Shown in pieces: positions 39,021 through 42,877 of a DNA stretch of 42,877 nt; the stretch's first letter is position 1, and each line of letters begins with the position of its first letter. The stretch comes from an uncultured Collinsella sp. (GTDB lineage Bacteria > Actinomycetota > Coriobacteriia > Coriobacteriales > Coriobacteriaceae), in contig CAUHFS010000015.1 in assembly GCA_959605475.1 (NCBI GenBank), forward strand, positions 1 through 42,877, written 5' to 3'. A program made the translations under genes and the position numbers. A model generated the notes under the pieces. It was not told the origin of the DNA, searched no databases, and was given only the letters and a program-made list of their open reading frames with translations.

Positions 39021-39932
39021 TTAAGCACGTGCTGTCTGGGCGATGCCAGCCTTGGCGTTTGCGCGTTTGCCGGCGAGTTCGCAAAAAATCGCGCCGCCGA
39101 TGATAAGCGCGGCGCCCAGCAGGCGGACCGGTGTTATGGCTTCACCCAAAAGGGCGGCCGAGAACACGACCGCCGAAAGCGGCTCGAGGTAGCCGACGAC
39201 GGCGACGGTCTGGACGGGCAGCTTGGCGACGGCGCTAAAGTAGAGCAGGCAACCAATGCCGGTGTTGACGACGCCGAGCATAGCGACGGCGTGCCAATCA
39301 ATACTGGCGGCGACGCCGGCGGACAGGAACGAGGGAGCGCCCTGCGTGATGAGCGTGAGGACCAGTGCGGTCACAAAGGCGGCGCTCACCTGGAGCGCGG
39401 AGTTCTCGAGGCCCTCGATGTGCGGCGCACCCTTGCTGGCGATGACCATCAATGCATAGCAGAAGGCCGAGGCGATTCCACAGACGATGCCCGCAATGGG
39501 CATATTGCCGCCTAGACCTTGCGCTGCAATGAGAAAAGCACCGCAAGCAACGGCGACAAAGCCGGCGATTTTGCCGCCGGTCAGCTTTTCGCCAAAGATG
39601 AGCGGGGAGAGCGCCATGACAATGATGGGGCCGCAGTAGTACAGCAGCGAGGATACGCCGACGCCGATCGTCTGGTAGGCGCGGAACAGAAAAATCCAGC
39701 TGGCGCCCAGCGCAGCTCCCGAGAGGAGGAGGGCCGCGGCTTCGCGGGGACGAGATGGCGCCTGCAACTTATGGTGTTGGGTGATGGCGAGGATAGTGAC
39801 AAGCGAGAGAGCGCCCAAAAACGTGCGTAGCAGCACGATATCGGAGCTCGGCAGCGCGATGGCAGCGGCGATGATGCCGTTGGAGCCAAACAATAGCAAT
39901 GCTGCTAAGTACGTAAACAGTCCGTTGTTCAT
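39021..39932 (-). CDS. EamA/DMT family transporter (second copy)
   Basis: This 303-residue protein has about ten membrane segments in two EamA repeats: the first from FTYLAALLLFGSNGIIAAAI and the second from GIVCGIASAFCYALMVIASKG. LEPLSAVVFSAALLGE is the usual conserved late helix. The ATG at 39932 has AGAGGGGATGG upstream. It is divergent from a LysR gene, like the pair at 2974-4901. It probably exports a small metabolite such as an amino acid; the substrate is unknown. Confidence 0.9.
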   Translation of the reverse strand: MNNGLFTYLAALLLFGSNGIIAAAIALPSSDIVLLRTFLGALSLVTILAITQHHKLQAPSRPREAAALLLSGAALGASWIFLFRAYQTIGVGVSSLLYYCGPIIVMALSPLIFGEKLTGGKIAGFVAVACGAFLIAAQGLGGNMPIAGIVCGIASAFCYALMVIASKGAPHIEGLENSALQVSAAFVTALVLTLITQGAPSFLSAGVAASIDWHAVAMLGVVNTGIGCLLYFSAVAKLPVQTVAVVGYLEPLSAVVFSAALLGEAITPVRLLGAALIIGGAIFCELAGKRANAKAGIAQTARA

Positions 39933-39961
39933 GCGCTTCCATCCCCTCTATATCCGAGCAT

Positions 39962-40005
39962 GTTCACTATGGGTGAACTGGCTTTAGAAGAAAAGCGAAT
40001 ATAAT
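39962..40005. promoter_or_regulatory. LysR-type operator and LysR gene promoter in divergent region
   Basis: GTTCAC-TATGG-GTGAAC (39962-39978) is a dyad with exact T-N11-A spacing (T39964, A39976). TATAAT (40000-40005) is a consensus -10 for the plus-strand LysR gene, and the dyad overlaps its -35 region, as expected for autorepression. Confidence 0.6.
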
Positions 40006-40050
40006 GCATGGAAAACATGACAAAAACTCATACAAGGGTGGGGACGTGCC

Positions 40051-40908
40051 ATGGAGACCAATATCCAAAAGATGCAAGTGCTGCTCGAGACGGTGCGTGC
40101 CGGCAGCTTTACGCGTGCTGCAGAGCGGCTGAGCTATTCGCAGTCGGGCGTGAGCCGCATGGTGGGCGACCTTGAGGCAGACTGGGGTTTTAAGGTGCTT
40201 GATCGCAGCCGCGAGGGCGTGGTGCTTTCTGCCGACGGGCGGCAGGTCATGCCGGCAGTCGAGGCGTTATGCGAAGAGTTTGGCCGCCTGCAGCGACGCG
40301 TGGACGAGATGCGAGGGCTCATGCGCGGCAAGATCTGTATCGGTACGTTTTCGAGTGTGGCGACTCATGTACTGCCGCCGGTGATCGCGCGCTTTCGCGC
40401 CGATCATCCGGATGTCGATTACGAGCTGCTGATGGGCGATTACTCAGAGATTGAACAATGGGTGGCTGAGGGTCGTTGTGACCTGGGCTTTATCCCGCGT
40501 GAGCCCCGAGAAAACGGCATGGCATCGCGGTCTTTGGTGCGCGACGAGTTGATGGCGGTAGTACCGGCAGACTCTTTGCTTGCCACGGCGGAGGTCGTTT
40601 CTCTTGCCGATTTAGCCAACGAGCAGTTTATTCTGCTAGAACGCGGCACCGATGACGAGATTACGCCGCTGTTCCGTCGGGCGGGACTGACGGTGTGCTC
40701 CAAGCTGTCGACCTGGGATGACTATGCGATTATGGCCATGGTTGAGGACGGCCTGGGTGTGAGCATTCTTCCCGCGCTCATCTTGCGCCGTTGTCAGTTC
40801 GATGTTGCCGTGCGTTCGCTCGAGGGACATCCCCATCGGCAGATCAACGCCATATATCGAACGGCCGATGTTTCGCTTGCCGCCGCCCGTTTCCTCGAAT
40901 ACCTCTAA
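40051..40908 (+). CDS. LysR family transcriptional regulator (paired with EamA exporter)
   Basis: This 285-residue LysR regulator has its winged HTH at about residues 18-66 (GSFTRAAERLSYSQSGVSRMVGDLE) and an effector domain starting near MRGKICIGTFSSVATHVLP. The block DDYAIMAMVEDGLGVSILP nearly repeats that of the LysR at 4035. The ATG follows GTGGGGACGTGCC, a weak ribosome site. It is divergent from the EamA gene with a T-N11-A dyad between them, so it probably controls that exporter and itself. The inducer is unknown. Confidence 0.92.
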   Translation: METNIQKMQVLLETVRAGSFTRAAERLSYSQSGVSRMVGDLEADWGFKVLDRSREGVVLSADGRQVMPAVEALCEEFGRLQRRVDEMRGLMRGKICIGTFSSVATHVLPPVIARFRADHPDVDYELLMGDYSEIEQWVAEGRCDLGFIPREPRENGMASRSLVRDELMAVVPADSLLATAEVVSLADLANEQFILLERGTDDEITPLFRRAGLTVCSKLSTWDDYAIMAMVEDGLGVSILPALILRRCQFDVAVRSLEGHPHRQINAIYRTADVSLAAARFLEYL

Positions 40909-40967
40909 ACGTGTACACACCATTGTTCGCTTTGGGCAAATCTCGGAGTCCGATACATTTTCTTATG

Positions 40968-41055
40968 AAATTGAACTTTCGAATGAGGTACGGCGCTATA
41001 CTGCTTGCTAAATTGAACCCTGGTTCAATTCGTGTTCTATAAATTGAACTTTGCC
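40968..41055 (+). promoter_or_regulatory. Promoter with three AAATTGAAC operator-like sites
   Basis: AAATTGAACTTTC (40968-40980), AATTGAACC-CT-GGTTCAATT (41011-41030, a perfect 20-bp palindrome) and AAATTGAACTTTGCC (41041-41055) share one core. TATACT (40997-41002) lies between the first two as a probable -10. The sites bracket the start of transcription of the XRE-aminotransferase gene, consistent with autoregulation. Confidence 0.65.
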
Positions 41056-41070
41056 AGCAAGGAGGTTCTA

Positions 41071-42591
41071 GTGGCCCAAGAGACGTTTAGCGATCGCCTG
41101 CGACAGGCTATGTCCGATCGCGACGTTCGCCAGTCGGACGTGATCCGCGCATCGGAGATGCTCGGCAAAAAACTCGGCAAGAGTCAGATGAGCCAATATG
41201 TGAGCGGCAAGACGATCCCGCGGCGCGATGTGGCTGAGCTGCTCGCCCGTATTTTGGAGGTCGATGTTACCTGGCTGCTTGCCGGCGACGCCGATCAAGG
41301 CGAGGCATCATCACCCCGCAACGATTCCAAGCCCGAACCCCATCCCTCAGCTCAAATTGCAAGGAGCACCACCATGCGCACTTTTTCTAAATCCACCAAG
41401 CTCGATAACGTCCTGTATGACGTGCGCGGCCCCGTCGTCGACGAGGCCGCCCGTATGGAGGACGAGGGCGAGCGCATCCTCAAGCTCAATATCGGTAACC
41501 CGGCGCCCTTCGGTTTCCGCACGCCCGACGAGGTTATCAAGGACATGCGCCAGCAGCTGCCCGACTGCGAAGGCTATTCCAACTCGCGCGGCCTGTTCTC
41601 TGCGCGCAAGGCGATCATGCAGTACTCGCAGATCAAGGGGCTGCCCAATGTTCAGATGGAGCATATCTACACGGGCAACGGCGTGTCCGAACTCATTCAG
41701 CTTTCGATGAACGCGCTGCTCGACAATGGTGACGAGATTCTGATCCCCAGCCCCGATTATCCGCTCTGGACGGCGTGCGCAACCCTTGCCGGCGGTCATC
41801 CCGTGCACTATCTATGCGACGAGCAGGCGGATTGGTATCCCGACCTGGAGGATATGGAGTCCAAGATCACGAGCGCGACCAAGGCCCTCGTCATCATCAA
41901 CCCCAACAACCCCACGGGTTCTGTCTATCCGCGCGAGGTGCTCGAGGGCATCGTCGAGGTTGCGCGCAGGCATCAGCTGATGATCTTTGCCGATGAGATC
42001 TACGACCGTCTGTGCATGGACGGCTACGAGCACGTCTCGATTGCCTCGCTCGCTCCCGATCTGCCCTGCATTACGTTTAGCGGCCTGTCCAAGTCGCATA
42101 TGATCGCGGGCTATCGCATTGGCTGGATGGTGCTTTCGGGCAACCAGCGCTGCATGAGCGACTTCATCATGGGCGTCAACATGCTCTCTAACATGCGTCT
42201 GTGCTCCAACGTGCCGGCCCAGTCGATCGTCCAGACGGCGCTCGGCGGCCATCAGTCGGTCAACGACTACATCCGCCCCGGCGGTCGCGTCTACGAGCAG
42301 CGCAACTTTGTGTATGAGGCGCTCAGCAAGATCGACGGCATCTCGGTGGTCAAGCCGCGCGCGGCGTTCTACATCTTCCCCAAGATGGATGTTAAGAAGT
42401 TCAACATCACCGATGACGAGCAGTTTGCCCTCGATCTGCTGCACGAGAAGAAGATCCTCATCACGCGCGGCGGCGGCTTTAACTGGGCCGAGCCCGACCA
42501 CTTCCGCATCGTGTACCTGCCGCGCATGGAAGTGCTCAAAGAGTCGCTCGAAGACCTCGCCGACTTCTTCGATCACTACCGTCAGAACTAG
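41071..42591 (+). CDS. XRE helix-turn-helix / class I aminotransferase fusion protein
   Basis: The start is GTG 41071 (VAQETFSDRLRQAM), with AAGGAGG five bases upstream; 506 residues. Residues 1-72 form an XRE/Cro-type HTH (RQSDVIRASEMLGKKLGKSQMSQYVSGKTIPR). Residues 73-101 are a polar linker. From about 102 onward comes an AlaA-like fold type I aminotransferase with NPNNPTG, DEIYDRL and the PLP lysine Lys341 in SGLSKSHMIAGYRIGW. ATG 41374, at the domain join, has its own AAGGAG and would give a free 405-residue enzyme, the size of E. coli AlaA. The likely reaction is glutamate-pyruvate transamination; the regulatory role is inferred. Confidence 0.9.
   Translation: MAQETFSDRLRQAMSDRDVRQSDVIRASEMLGKKLGKSQMSQYVSGKTIPRRDVAELLARILEVDVTWLLAGDADQGEASSPRNDSKPEPHPSAQIARSTTMRTFSKSTKLDNVLYDVRGPVVDEAARMEDEGERILKLNIGNPAPFGFRTPDEVIKDMRQQLPDCEGYSNSRGLFSARKAIMQYSQIKGLPNVQMEHIYTGNGVSELIQLSMNALLDNGDEILIPSPDYPLWTACATLAGGHPVHYLCDEQADWYPDLEDMESKITSATKALVIINPNNPTGSVYPREVLEGIVEVARRHQLMIFADEIYDRLCMDGYEHVSIASLAPDLPCITFSGLSKSHMIAGYRIGWMVLSGNQRCMSDFIMGVNMLSNMRLCSNVPAQSIVQTALGGHQSVNDYIRPGGRVYEQRNFVYEALSKIDGISVVKPRAAFYIFPKMDVKKFNITDDEQFALDLLHEKKILITRGGGFNWAEPDHFRIVYLPRMEVLKESLEDLADFFDHYRQN
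41361..41376 (+). promoter_or_regulatory. Internal ribosome binding site and start inside the fusion gene
   Basis: AAGGAG (41361-41366), seven bases, then ATG 41374 in frame. The strength and spacing are as good as at real starts nearby, so the aminotransferase half may also be made alone. Confidence 0.55.
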
Positions 42592-42615
42592 TGGGATAGA
42601 AGCTCCGCACTATGA

Positions 42616-42654
42616 AAAGCTCCCTGCAGTTGCTTGGCTGCGGGGGGCTTTCTT
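42616..42654 (+). terminator. Rho-independent terminator of the fusion gene
   Basis: AAAGCTCCCTGCAG and CTGCGGGGGGCTTT pair with two G-U pairs on plus-strand RNA, followed by TTTCTT. It lies before the convergent deformylase gene. Confidence 0.82.
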
Positions 42655-42666
42655 GAATCGGCGGAA

Positions 42667-42877
42667 CTAAATAACGATTCCGTTGCAGTGGTCGATTTCG
42701 TGCTGGATGATCTCGGCGGTGTAGCCCGAGAAGTTTTTGATGCGGTGGACGAAGTTCTCGTCCAAATACTCAACCTTAATGCGGCGATAGCGGGTGCAGG
42801 GACGCTCGCCGATCAGCGAGAGGCATCCTTCGCTCGTCTGATAGGAATTGACCTGCTCAAGAATTTGAGGGTTGTAC
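42667..42877 (-). CDS. def: Peptide deformylase, C-terminal part (5' end outside window)
   Basis: About 69 C-terminal residues are present, ending at TAG 42667-42669. Motif II EGCLS and motif III QHEIDH are both intact, with YNPQILEQ before them and RYRRIKVEYLDENF between. The enzyme removes the N-formyl group from new proteins using a metal held by the Cys and two His. The catalytic Glu of HEIDH is present, unlike the deformylase-like protein at 35036. Motif I lies beyond the window edge. Confidence 0.93.
   Translation of the reverse strand, partial: YNPQILEQVNSYQTSEGCLSLIGERPCTRYRRIKVEYLDENFVHRIKNFSGYTAEIIQHEIDHCNGIVI

Overview
The window looks like chromosomal DNA of a high-GC gut actinobacterium, most likely a Collinsella or close relative (Coriobacteriia). 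This rests on GC-rich codon use, many NCS2/EamA/MATE permeases and LysR regulators, a bile salt hydrolase, and stop-codon-linked palindromes of a kind I associate from memory with that genus. It is inference, because there is no rRNA in the window. I see no tRNA, rRNA, CRISPR array, insertion sequence or phage gene. Genes sit on both strands in short operons, many followed by rho-independent terminators.

Layout. 1-2.1 kb: 3' end of RF3 (prfC), a probable queuosine-precursor transporter with a possible preQ1 riboswitch, and an SDR oxidoreductase. 2.1-6.3 kb: ung, a divergent EamA exporter/LysR pair and a MATE exporter. 6.5-9.9 kb: two rRNA methyltransferases (RlmA-like, RsmJ-like), small membrane proteins and a GNAT acetyltransferase. 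9.9-12.2 kb: a structured intergenic region and a TetM-like translation GTPase. 12.2-17.3 kb: two paralogous AAA ATPases flanking a class II UvrA, with four copies of one stop-codon palindrome. 17.2-20.2 kb: trmL, a CobW-type metal chaperone, an ArsC/Spx-like protein and a flavodoxin-like reductase. 20.2-25.8 kb: two paralogous GGDEF proteins (one with EAL) and a patatin-like lipase. 25.9-28.1 kb: a thiamine operon (thiM, DUF77, thiE) behind a TPP riboswitch and terminator, next to a 102-bp double palindrome. 28.1-35.5 kb: HAD phosphatase, LysR, MetE-like methyltransferase, uracil/xanthine permease, esterase, AzgA-type purine permease and a deformylase-like protein without its catalytic glutamate. 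35.5-42.9 kb: bile salt hydrolase, Kup potassium transporter, a second LysR/EamA pair, an XRE-aminotransferase fusion with repeated operator-like sites, and the 3' end of an intact peptide deformylase.

The most interesting loci are: (a) the XRE-aminotransferase fusion, whose promoter carries three AAATTGAAC elements and whose enzyme half has its own internal ribosome binding site; (b) the AAA/UvrA-II/AAA cluster with palindromes on its stop codons, one copy showing a compensatory base-pair change; (c) the structured segment at 10.0-10.13 kb; and (d) the degenerate deformylase. Functions are assigned from recognised motifs. Promoters, operators and RNA structures were found by eye and have not been computed.
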